From assembly GCF_026230105.1 (NCBI RefSeq), contig NC_079476.1, positions 8,508,709-8,572,708 on the forward strand: a stretch of DNA of 64,000 nucleotides. The letters are read 5' to 3'. Both the position numbers and the translations under genes were made by a program. This document shows positions 44,786 to 54,667 of this stretch, piece after piece (the first letter of the stretch is position 1; each line of letters starts with the position of its first letter). The notes beneath the pieces are model-generated. The model had not been told where the DNA came from, made no database searches, and was given only the letters and a program-made list of their open reading frames with translations. Source of the DNA: Diorhabda sublineata. Taxonomy: Eukaryota > Arthropoda > Insecta > Coleoptera > Chrysomelidae.

Positions 44786-46222
44786 AGGGTGTCTAGTAAA
44801 AATTGAAAATCAAATTCTCACCTTTCTCCCGGTTTTTCCAGGTTAGTTTTCATATTTTCCCGGTAGAAATTTCGTGAATTTACTACACTTTTATGATGAT
44901 GAATATTTGTTTTAGAAAATACAAGCATAATAAAGCTACCAAGTTATTTTTTTCAATTTAACTCATTCTTATTCCAATGCTGCAAGCTTTTTTGTCTTTT
45001 TGTGCTGCGCTATATCTTGAGTAGGCATTCCTCATAGAGAGTATCATATATTTTCAAAAATCTACATTTCTAGTCCACGAAATTTTTGTCGAGAATCATT
45101 CACTTATCTTTGGCCTATAAGTGATTCTTCTTTTAAATTATCAACTAAAATCTCCTTATTAACAGAAAATCATCTCTCTGCTGTCGCATTGCCGTGAGAA
45201 ATTATTAGAAGTTACAACACGGTTTGTGACTACTGTTTTCGATAATTTCCATCCAAAAATCATCTGCTCTACCATATATGGAATAGTTTTTCATTTTATT
45301 TAGAGCGATCTGATTCGTCAGATTATCCATAAAAGCCCTGTCTGCTGTTTCCAATGTAGTGGCGTTGCACCTGTTCGCAATCAGCAAAATGTCAAATGCT
45401 TCAGACACTAGTTGCACAGATTGTTCTGAATCGTCTTATTGGGATTAAGAAAACTTATTACGAAAGACCAACATGTCGTTTATCTTTGATCCCTATGCAT
45501 TTTTTCAAAGCCGCTCTTGCGGTATACTCTAAATAGATATCTTGAAATTTTTTGAGGTTGCATAATAAACCATAGGTATCTAAATTTCTATTTTATGAAT
45601 AAGAGTGCTTTGAAGAAGTTCGCTTACAACGAACCGCCTCATCAAGTTATTCAGGAGCGAAATCTGGTCTTCATAAAGAAATAGAGTTAGGGGCCAATAA
45701 CTTTGAAAATTTTCATGTAATAGGTCTAATCTGTCTCTAGTTTATTGTCCAAAAACTTTTCCATGTTTTTAAAACTTTCACATGATAGTGTCTGACTCGT
45801 GTTTTGCAGAGAAGATAGAATTTTTTCATGAGCGGATATAATGACTGAATTTTTTGGGAAACAGAGATGTTTTTTAACCATCGTACCAAACAGAATTTCG
45901 GTAGGAACTCAGAACTACAAGTAAATGATAAGAACATTTCTCGTTTGGAAGGACTGTCTTTCAACAAATTGTAACACTTTGTAACTTGTAACAAGTTAGG
46001 CAATCATAGATACGTGAACACTATAGAATGCAGTTACGCGGGAGGTTCAACATGTTTTCAAGATCAGTCGGAAGGTTTTTGACTTATACCAACCCCAACT
46101 TCGTATGCCTGGTTGGCTTACTCAAAATTACTGAAAATTTCCGGTTTATTAGAAAATTCCCTACAAAACTCCGGTTTTTCTGTCCCGTCTTTTTTCCGAT
46201 ATTCACGGCTCCTAGACACCCT
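44786..46222 (-). mobile_element. hAT-like element, family with agggtgtctag ends
   Basis: Ends are agggtgtctag and ctagacaccct, the same termini as the element inserted in the Gypsy at 52114-53183. Near each end are repeated cccgg/ccgg motifs in T-rich context. Broken - strand coding includes NRCNATTLETADRAFM and DDFWMEIIENSS (45417-45205) and a segment near 45950-45740 (LVRWLKNISVS) that resemble parts of hAT-type transposases. No target duplication could be read. Confidence 0.6.
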
Positions 46223-47236
46223 ATTCACACAAGTTCCAAGGTACGTATGTGTGCTTGATGAGGTAAATCCTCGCTAAGGCCTGAAAGATTTATTGTATAG
46301 CTCCTCTACTATTTCTAAGGAATGTACATGAAACTAGTAGCTCTTTTATGCTCCTCTAATACATTTTTCGACTGTCGACTAAAATTTAGGTAAGTCTTTC
46401 TATCCTTGTCAGTATGCTCCTAGCTATCGAGTCCTGTTACTCTGTAGTGACTTGCATTTAGCAAGTAAATGGATAGATAGTCGTAGTTTCCTAGTAGTGC
46501 AATACTATTATTTTTTATTTCTAATTTTTTCTCAAAAGGCTTCTATTTCTAATTTCTTTTTGCCGGGTTACCATCTACCTTGTTTTTTTCTACTCCAGTG
46601 GTCTCTGGTACCAACTATGTTAATTCTGTTTGGTACCCTAAGTTTACCTCAGCATTTCCAAACCATTTTGAAACTAATTATGTACATAAGTGTTCTGGCA
46701 TGTCCCAGTTCAGTAAATTTCAACTTAAAATGTGCTTCGGACTCTTTTAAAAAATTTTTATTCGAGTCTCATACAGTTATATCCCTGTTTCTTATTTTGT
46801 TTTCGAGGCGTATGTATTTCATTCATTGGTATTATTTCCAATTTGTCACTGCATTCTGTCTGCAGGTAAATATTGGAAGTTTAGTTATAGAAAAGCAATC
46901 AAATCATTGAACTCACTGTGCCATTTTTTTAATTAACAATCTAGAAGTAATCAACAAGTTTGATGTGTAACATTTTTATGCACAATTCACTAATTTCAAT
47001 TTCTGGGCGTCTTCAAACGCATGTAATATAAAAAATGGCAGATAATTGAGTTACTTTAGTAATTATTTAAAAATATAAATGACAATTATATAATGTGAGG
47101 CATAACGCCACGTCTATGGAAACTCGCCACTTTCTATAAAAGTTTTGAATTAGAAATAATGAGTTTCCCGAAAACCCTAAATGTACTAAATTATTTTCGA
47201 TACAGTGTTTCACAGACCTGGCCTGAAAAGTTGATA
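46223..47236. other. No supported gene
   Basis: A + strand frame of 152 codons (46452-46910) is rich in Phe, Leu and Ser. I judge it an antisense or chance frame in T-rich DNA. A few - strand pieces near 46440-46230 could be LINE-derived but I could not confirm them. Confidence 0.35.
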
Positions 47237-47308
47237 TACAGGGTTTGTCCGGAAAGTAATAGGACTGAGTCGATTTAAAAAATTTATTGAGCCAATCGTT
47301 ACAATTCT

Positions 47309-48400
47309 TTAAAAACGCTCAAAATAGGCTCCTTCTGCGTCGATGCAGCGCTGCCAGCGCGATTTCCAAGCATTGAAGGCGTCACGGAAGGCATTCTCCG
47401 GAAGAGCCTTGAGAGCCGCGGTGCATGCTGCTTGGATCCCCTCTGTCGTCTCCAAATGCTTGCCTTTCATCGGCCTTTTCAGGCGAGGAAACAAAAAAAA
47501 GTCCGGAGGGGCCACATCTGGGCTAAAGGGCGGCTGCGGAAGCGTTGGAATGCCGGCCTTAGTCAGGTAGCTGTTCACAAGAAAGGCGGTGTGAGCCGGG
47601 GCGTTGTCGTGGTGCAACTTCCAGTCTGCTGCGATGTCTTGTCGGACCCGATTGACCCTTCGTTTGAGTCTCTTGAGCACTTCCACGTAAAACTTGGCGT
47701 TGATGGTTTGTCCAGGAGAAACAAATTCATGGTGGACGATGCCTTTGATGTCAAAAAAGACAATGAGCATCGTTTTCACTTTGGATTTGCTCATTCTTCC
47801 CTTTTTTGGGCGAGGATACGCCGGTGTGTGCCACTCGGAAGATTGCCTATTTGTCTCGGGATCATACTCAAAGATCCATGACTCGTCACCTGTGATTACG
47901 TTATTCTAAAATTGGGGGTCACTTTCACACATGTTCGAATTTTCTTGGCACACTTCCACTCACCGCAATTTCTGGTCGTCAGTGAGCACTTTTGGGACCA
48001 TCTTCGCGCACACCTTGCGCATGTTCAAATGCTCCGTCACAATGTCATGAACCACAGATTTTGGTAAATTTAACATCAGAGCAATCAAACGAATACTTAG
48101 TCGACGGTCTGTGTTCAAAACTTTGCGCACACATTGTCGGTGTTTGTCGAAGTCGAAGGTCTTCCAGCACGGTCTTCATCGGCGACCTCTTCCCGGCCCT
48201 CCAAAAAGGCCTGGGGCCACCGAAACACACCACTTCTTGCTAAAGCAACATCTGGGTAAGCCTGCTTGATCATATCAAACGTCTCTGTCGCAGATTTACC
48301 GAGTTTCACACAGAATTTAATCGCGTACCTCTGCTCTAACGAACACGAAACACGTCGCACGAAAATGCCTGTCCTGACTCTCCAGGTGCTCGGAGACAAC
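47309..48400 (-). pseudogene. DD34D mariner transposase, disabled
   Basis: Pieces in order on the - strand: LEQRYAIKFCVKLGKSATET and VFRWPQAFLEGREEVADEDR (paired HTH, 48340-48150), NMRKVCAKMVPK-like sequence, then TGDESWIFEYDPE (first Asp), and an open piece 47794-47309 with MSKSKVKTMLIVFFDIKG, WKLHHDNAPAHTAF (second Asp), PPFSPDVAPPDFFLF (third Asp, 34 residues after the second) and a GKHLETTEGIQ tail. It resembles insect mariners related to the transposase part of SETMAR. Stops such as CGA to TGA near 47960 and a frameshift near 48115 disable it; several look like CpG decay. Confidence 0.9.
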
Positions 48401-48410
48401 TGACCAGCCG

Positions 48411-48419
48411 CTCGTTTGT
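48411..48419. repeat. 9 bp target duplication, left copy
   Basis: ctcgtttgt, identical to 50254-50262, directly flanking the inserted long-TIR element. Confidence 0.9.
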
Positions 48420-50253
48420 ACTTGCGTCTCGGGGCAAGAGCCAGGGAGCCTGAATCGGGTGGCGCCGGCAATTGTCGGTACCTGTCGGCTCAGATCTGTC
48501 TGGACTCTGGCGCGCACTCACTCAGATGAAAGGAGGTACGGCTGGTTGTCTGCGTGCGTTGACACTTTTTGACTTGAAAATTATTTCGCTTCACATTTTA
48601 TGCAGACTTAGGACTGCCATCCTGATAAGTAACATATTACTTTGCAGGAGGTATGTTTAAAAATTTTTTTTGTTTGGTTTTTATCCAATTTTATAAGAAA
48701 ATTAACAACTGGTCGTGTAAAAAATGAACACTAAAAGTTGTCACAAACCAAATTTATTCTTGGCATTACAGGGTGTTTTATTGAAAAATAGCGTTCAAAA
48801 AACATATCACCCTATGAATGCCCATTGCAGTTTGATGGCAAGCCACATAAAAACTTCTAGTAAATCCTAATTTACGTTTGTTGATTACTATTGTGCTTTT
48901 GCGATAGTAAATTGAATGTAATGGTTTTTCGTTCTGTCAGAGTCGGTAGTTGAATGGATGAGGCATTTCTTTGGTGGATGATTTTGGTTGACTTGAATTT
49001 TCTTTGGGGTTCAATTTTCCTCTTCTTACTGGGTGGAGATGTAAGTTTTGGTCCCTCTAAATTACATTGTGATTTGTGATATTGTTGATTTGTGTTATCA
49101 CTGCGCGTGAAAGCAGATTGCAAGCAATCTGGTGCGTTTCATCGCTCGATTCGCTAGAAGTCAAAGGTGCCCTTATTTGGTCAAGAATCATTTCGCTCCG
49201 TTTACTTTTGTCATTAACTGGTTTTGAGGGGTTTCAAATTTCCAAGTCTTTAATTATGGTTTCCTCCAATTCTTGAGGTTCAGATGTGTCTGTCAGTTCC
49301 GCGAGATTTGAAAACACCGTCACGGAAACACTGAAATGTCATTTTTTCAATGTTCTCGGCAGTTGAGTATGACCCGTATTGTTTTACGAACATACTTCGA
49401 TCGGCACTTTCAGTTTCAACTTTCCATTTTTGGAATTCTTTAAATTTATTACCTCTTCCCGTTGAAAAATTACACTTATTACACTTGAATTTATTAGCCG
49501 ATTCACCCCCATGAATTGTTCTTAAATGCCGGAGCAAATTTTTATTCGCGGAGAATGATTTTTCACAAATGTGACAAATATTATCCATTTTCGAAATTGT
49601 TAGTCAAGAATTACTAGAACTCGAGAAATGTTCCTCTGTGCGTGACCTTCCCAGGGTCAAGTGGTGTGTTAATGAAAAATAACAGATTATAAAATTAACA
49701 GATCTTTAGACTGTGAGCGCTTCTCATTTAAATGAATGCGCGCCAGACAGAGCTTGGCCGCCAGTTACCAATGGCTGTCGCGCCAACCGTCTTCAAAATT
49801 GACATCTCCGCCCAGTAAGAAAAATTCAAGTCAACCGGAAAAATCCACAAAAGAAATGCCTTTTCCATTGTACTACCAACTCTGACAGAACGAAAAACCA
49901 TTACATTCAATTTACTATCGCAAGAGCACAATGGTAATCAACAAACGTAAATTAGACTTTATTTTTTGAACGCTATTTTTTCATTAAAATACCCTATAAT
50001 GCCAAGAATAAAGGTTTGTAACAACTTTTAAATTTGTTAATTTTCTCATAAAAATGTGAAGTCTGAATAAAATGTGAGGGGAAATCATTTTGAACTCAAA
50101 GTTTTCAAATCCCCTGCACGCAGACAACCAGCCGTACCTCCTTTCATCTGAGTGAGTGCGCGCCAGAGTCCAGACAGATCTGAGCCGACAGATACCGACA
50201 ATTGCCGGCGCCACCCGATTCAGGCTCCCTGGCTCTTGCCCCGAGACGCAAGT
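48420..50253. mobile_element. Long-TIR (foldback/MULE-like) element carrying a C2H2 gene
   Basis: A 1834 bp insertion in the mariner, flanked by an exact 9 bp duplication. Its ends are perfect inverted copies starting acttgcgtctcggggcaaga, and similarity continues inward with small indels to about 49045 on the left and 49795 on the right, so the arms are ~625 and ~459 bp. A 9 bp duplication with long TIRs is known for Mutator-like elements and for Drosophila FB foldback elements. No MULE transposase is present; the central ~750 bp holds a zinc-finger coding sequence on the - strand. Non-autonomous, and possibly gene-carrying. Confidence 0.85.
48872..49588 (-). pseudogene. C2H2 zinc-finger protein inside long-TIR element
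   Basis: The - strand frame from 49588 begins MDNICHICEKSFSANKNLL with a classic finger C5-X2-C8-X12-H21-X4-H26, then a second finger start FKCNKCNF (C36, C39) whose His residues are missing. Around 49330 the frame shifts and continues as an acidic segment (TSEPQELEETIIKDLEICN) to about 49080, and a basic nuclear-signal-like PPSKKRKIE lies near 49030 in the inner part of the left TIR. So the protein spans the centre and runs into a TIR arm. It might be a captured host gene fragment or a protein proper to this element family. Frameshifts suggest this copy is broken. Confidence 0.6.
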
Positions 50254-50262
50254 CTCGTTTGT
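50254..50262. repeat. 9 bp target duplication, right copy
   Basis: ctcgtttgt; see 48411-48419. Confidence 0.9.
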
Positions 50263-50404
50263 TAGCTAGGAACGCCCTCTACCGAATCCAGTCGGTGTGC
50301 GCACGCTCTGAAGTACAATCGTCGAGGAAGAAAATCAGTCCTATTACTTTCCGGACAAACCCTGTATGAGTGCCAATTAAACATAAACGAATCTTCTATA
50401 TAAA

Positions 50405-51757
50405 TAGAGTTGCCATCTCTAAATTTTGGAAAACAGGACAAAACGCGTGAAAACCCCGGATTTTAGAGTCCGAAAGCCGGACATGTCAACAAGATCTTTT
50501 AAACATATTCAATGTAAAAAAAACAGTTGAAAATGTCATAAATCACCGTTTTTACTCATTCATTATTTTAACAAAACAGAATCATATTACAAATTGACAA
50601 ATTGTTAATATAAATCAGCTTTTTTAATTCTTGATATAAGAAAACAAAACCTTATTAAAATATTAAACAAAAACATATATTTAATGAATTAAAATCTTAA
50701 AAGTACCTACTTAGACCATTCTAGTATTCAGTCTTACAATTTTTGAGGTAACTCCTTTAGCTATAGTTCTATAATTATTATCTGTTTTACTTTTTATCAG
50801 CAGTCATTTATATAACAAAATATACCTATTCTAGCAGAATATAAACTAAATGCAGTCTTCTTAAATATTAAACAACAAAACAGAACATTTTTAAAGTTTA
50901 GACCTACATCAATGTAAGTTACATTAATAAAATTTTAAATCAAAATAATCAATCCTATACTTATTTTCATCAACTTAAAGTTTTGATCAACAACCATATT
51001 TTAAATAGTTTTTACCTACTCACTGAAAACAATCATAACTTTAACTACAAAAATAAAAAGCAATTATTGCACTCACAACATGATCTATCTAGCTATTAAA
51101 GCGTTTTACTCAGCTTCTTGCCTTTTTACTTCTCAGTTTTTTTGTATTTATCATTTTTCCGATAACTTTTAAAATACCTTCCCTTTTTAAAAGTAATTTA
51201 TAAAAATCAGTGCAACTGTATTCTTGGAAATTGAATTTAATTTTAATTATTGAAGAAATTGTTTCTACGCTTAGTAAATTTCTTTAGTCCATTGTTGTGT
51301 AATTAATGAGAATACCCTCTCCACGTTGGCATTATGCGCCGGAATGCAAAAAAAATATTGCGCAATTTTCAGCAATTCCGAATATAAATTCGCATTTGGC
51401 ATTTTAAAAAATTGTACCCAAAGTTGATTGGATTTTAAAAGCTTATTTTGTTCAGTTAAGTTTTGGAAAAAAGCCTTTAAATTCCCCACTCGTCAATTAA
51501 TTTTGCGGCGTCAATGTCTATATTTTTATCTTTTAAATAGAGGACAGTGTCTTCAATAAGAGTCCACTCTGTGTTGTTATTAATTTTCAGCAAAAACATC
51601 CAATCAAATTTCTCAAATTGTTTTAAAGGTATCATCCATTCTTTAATATATCTTTTAATTTCATTGTAGAAGTCATGTGTGCATTTTTTAAACTCTTATT
51701 TCCAGTTTTCATCTTCTTTATTTATAATACGCTGAACGTTCAGCGGCACAAAATTTA
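50405..51757 (-). mobile_element. hAT-like element fragment
   Basis: Starts near 50405 (gagttgccatctctaaat) between the mariner and the Gypsy remnant. From 50500 to 51250 it is AT-rich and non-coding. The - strand from 51715 to 51271 reads a broken transposase end: FYNEIKRYIKEWM, then LWVQFFKMPNANLYSEL and IPAHNANVERVFSLITQQWT, the hAT dimerisation block (NAxxERxFS). The far end at ~51757 replaces the rest of the Gypsy RT, but no inverted end was recognised there. Confidence 0.65.
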
Positions 51758-52113
51758 TTAATATTTGGGATCGGGTATCTATCAGAAATGGTTTTTTCAT
51801 TTAGTTTCCTATAATCAATTACTAGTCTCCATTTTTGTTTTCCGGATGCATCTAATTTCTTGCTGACAATCCATATGGGCGAACTCCAAGGGGAATATGA
51901 AGCTCTTATTATTCCTTTTTCTAGCATCTCGTTGGTTTGTTTTTGTACTTCCTCTTTTTGTATGTATGGGTATCTATAAGATTTCACGTGCACTGGAATT
52001 TCATCGGTTGTCTTTATTGAATGTTTTATTTTGGATGTAAACGTTAGTGGATCTCCTGGTTTTAGAAAAATATCGGAAAATTTCTCACATAATTTGATTA
52101 TATTATTCTTTTC
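51758..52113 (-). pseudogene. Gypsy pol, start of reverse transcriptase
   Basis: Contains KHSIKTTDEIPVHVKSYRYP, QTNEMLEKGIIRASYSPWSS (the ExxxMLxxGIIxPSxSPWxSP block), WIVSKKLDASGKQKWRLVID and YRKLNEKTISDRYPIPNI (VIDYRxLNxxTxxDxYPxP block). The frame is clean here but is cut off before the catalytic YxDD by the neighbouring hAT fragment. It is in frame with the upstream pol once the hAT insertion and its target duplication are discounted. Confidence 0.88.
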
Positions 52114-53183
52114 AGGGTGTCTAGACCTGACGTGCATCTCAATTCCCGCAGTTTTCCCGCTTTTTCCCGACAACTTTTTCTAATTTTCCCGATATTAGTA
52201 AACCAATTTTTAGTAATATTCAATAAACAATAGCATTCAATACAAAAAAAATAATTATCGCTTTTTTATTGTTTTTTCATAAAGAATGATACATATTAGT
52301 TCTTCTGCTTTTATTTTTCTTTCATTAGACTCCTTTTGTTTTTGTGCATCTTCATTTTTTTTATTCTGACAGAACTCCACATATCTACTATGCGCCATTC
52401 GCACGTTCAACATCATTTTAGATGTGATAGATACGTGTTTGATGTCCCCTGCCGCAGTAACTACATCATAAATGATGCGCAAGGCAACTAGACTGTTTTC
52501 CGCCTGATTTACAACGATTGCCTCTTTGTTTACGGAAAATCCGCGCTCAACTGTTGCATTTCCATGAGATAAAATGAAAATTATTTCTAGAAAATTAATC
52601 AAGTTCGGGCAGGTCAAACCGGAATCTTCTATCAACTCTATCCAAAATTTATCAAGCCTTTTTACACTTCGATTATATATCTTCATGGATTGAATGGTGT
52701 TAGAAAATTGTAGAATATCTCGATACTCTTTTTTTATTTTGTCAGCCGTCGAGCCAGAAATCAACTTGTTCGTGTCAACCAGAACAGCCCAGCAAGAGTC
52801 AAGTCGCTGTAGAGCTAACGTTGGATTGATGTGCGATTAAATTTGGATTCACACAAGTTATGTACTTTGTAAGTTTATACAATAGAGGTGATCGTTCTTG
52901 AATTTTTTTAATAATTTTAACGAAACAATTCTTACAATCAATCATGAATTTAGTCAATAATTCACCAGAGGGCTTGATTTTAGCATTCTTCAATGCGCTC
53001 TTAGTTGAAAATCCTATATCAATTTTGCTAGCAGGAAGCAAATTATGTATTGAAACTACAACTTTCTGTGCATTTCTCCGAAAATTCCCGATCTCGAAAA
53101 AAAATCCCGTTGTTTTCCCGTCTTTTCCCGCTGCCAAAAAATTCCCGCTTTTTTCCCGCTATTTCCCGATGGCTAGACACCCT
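52114..53183 (-). mobile_element. hAT-like element inserted in Gypsy pol
   Basis: Ends agggtgtctagacc and ggctagacaccct. Eight-base flanks ttcttttc (52106-52113) and gtcttttc (53184-53191) differ at one position, consistent with a hAT-type 8 bp duplication. Near both ends are clusters of tttcccg motifs, in the same orientation at each end. 1070 bp in all, so a shortened copy. Same termini as the element at 44786-46222. Confidence 0.85.
52255..53137 (-). pseudogene. hAT-like transposase remnant
   Basis: The piece 52764-52255 contains FLEIIFILSHGNATVERGFS followed by NKEAIVVNQAENSLVALRII, matching the C-terminal hAT dimerisation region (xSHGNAxVERGFSxNK). Upstream, 53137-52799 holds an N-terminal or middle part (NPNLIAHQSN, TKFMIDCKNCFVKIIKKIQE). 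The DDE-like catalytic core is reduced, and the two frames are not joined, so it is dead. Confidence 0.75.
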
Positions 53184-53985
53184 GTCTTTTCTTCTTCGTT
53201 CATATGATTAGTACGAATTAATTTACTTATATCTATTTTATTTTTACGCCAATTATAAGTTTCGTTAATTAGTTTTTTATTTTCTTTTGAATAATTAAAG
53301 TAATGAATTTCATATTGATTTATTTCAAATGGTTGGACTTCAAGAGGTTCATTAAAAGTTATAGATATTGTTTTAAATGATTCGTTTATTATTTCAACTA
53401 CGGCATAGCCATTTTGTGCTATTGTCAATGTTTCCGGTATATATGCTTTTCTCAATTGTGTTTTATTTATTAATATTTCTCCATTTAATACATTTACTGG
53501 TAATGACTTTAATAATTTTTTTGTCGGTTCAATGTCAAATGAGAACTTTATGTCAGTTGGTTTTCTAAATTTTATTGGGATTGAAACTTTTTTGTTATTT
53601 AATTGTTTGTTAGTAAAATCAATATTCAATTGCATCCTCATCATGTCTTCTATACCTAATATTCCATCGAAAAAGTCATGAAAATCGTATAAAATAAAAT
53701 CTATTGTGTTATTATAATTAAATTCTTTAAATGCAGGAATTTTTGCCTGATGTCGAATTATTTTAGTAGTTAATGATGTTCTAATTTCTATATTTGAATT
53801 ATATATGCATTGAGGATAATATTTTTCTACGATTGAAGGTTTTAGTATCGATTTATTACTTCCTGTGTCTATTAATAATTTTAAATTTGGTTTTTTGATT
53901 TCAATATAAGGTAATGGGCTATTTGCGGCTATATTTATTTCAATTACTTGTAATTTTTCTTCCGAGGCTCTTTTCGAAAATTTTC
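53184..53985 (-). pseudogene. Gypsy pol, protease region
   Basis: An open - strand frame begins by overlapping the end of gag (near 53985) in the -1 register and contains LKLLIDTGSNKSIL, the Asp-Thr-Gly active site of a retroviral-type aspartic protease, then FFDGILGIEDM (GILGxD block). It continues as linker to NHMNEEEK at the hAT insertion. The frame is open throughout this part. Protease would cleave the Gag-Pol polyprotein. Confidence 0.85.
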
Positions 53986-54401
53986 TATCCGATCATTATC
54001 TTCGTCGCCTTCAAACAAATGTTGAAAATCGATTATTTCTTCTTCTTCCTCTTCTTCGCTATTTTTGTAATTATTATTATATAATTCTTCGGATGTAAAA
54101 TTCGGTTCGTTTCGTGATTTGAAATATTTATTATTGCTTGTATTATTATTATTGTAATTGTTATTATTATTATTAGGTCTGTCAGAAAAATTTCTCGATA
54201 TCGTAGACATCGGTTCTGGTCTAGGTGAACGGTTTACAGGTATTTGATTCGGACGGAAAACATTTTTCCTAGGACCAAATACTTGCGCATTCGTTGGATA
54301 ATTTTGCTTTCTCTGTGGTATGGGATTTATATTTATAGGTTGACTAGGGAAACTATTATTATAATTATTATTATTATAGTTGTTCTTATTATTATATCTA
54401 T
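53944..54401 (-). pseudogene. Gypsy gag, C-terminal part
   Basis: An Asn-rich, low-complexity open frame (SQPININPIPQR, ARNFSDRPNN-like segments and a run of Glu) ending at the stop at 53944. It is in one frame, with pol in the -1 register after it. The ~30 residues upstream of about 54401 in the same frame derive from the LINE tail, not from gag. Confidence 0.75.
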
Positions 54402-54667
54402 AATAATAATAATAATAACGTTTATTCATAAATTTAACAAAATACAGTAATAAAATACAATTAAAATTGAATAAACATCTAGACATTCACAGAAGTATTG
54501 TACATACTTGTATGTGGTGAATATAGGCTGGTGTGCCAAAATTAAAAAAAAAAACATTATAAAAGAAAACAAAAAAAAATGCAGTTAAAACATTATAAAT
54601 ACATTTTTACATGATTGTGTTCCAGACATACATTTCGTACATGAGTTTACTCTTCTCTGTTTTTGTT

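Larger units (their letters stand above)
47239..50364 (-). mobile_element. DD34D mariner interrupted by a long-TIR element
   Basis: Ends are cagggtttgtccggaaagta and its inverted copy tactttccggacaaaccctg, bordered by TA at 47237-47238 and 50365-50366. The span is 3126 bp, but subtracting the 1834 bp insertion and one 9 bp duplication leaves 1283 bp, the normal size of a mariner. It carries a - strand transposase. Confidence 0.92.

Noticed and set aside
46452..46910. 152-codon + strand frame
   Set aside because: Phe/Leu/Ser-rich, no recognisable motif; likely antisense or chance in T-rich sequence.
47343..48243. Several + strand frames opposite the mariner
   Set aside because: Antisense shadows of the GC-rich mariner transposase.
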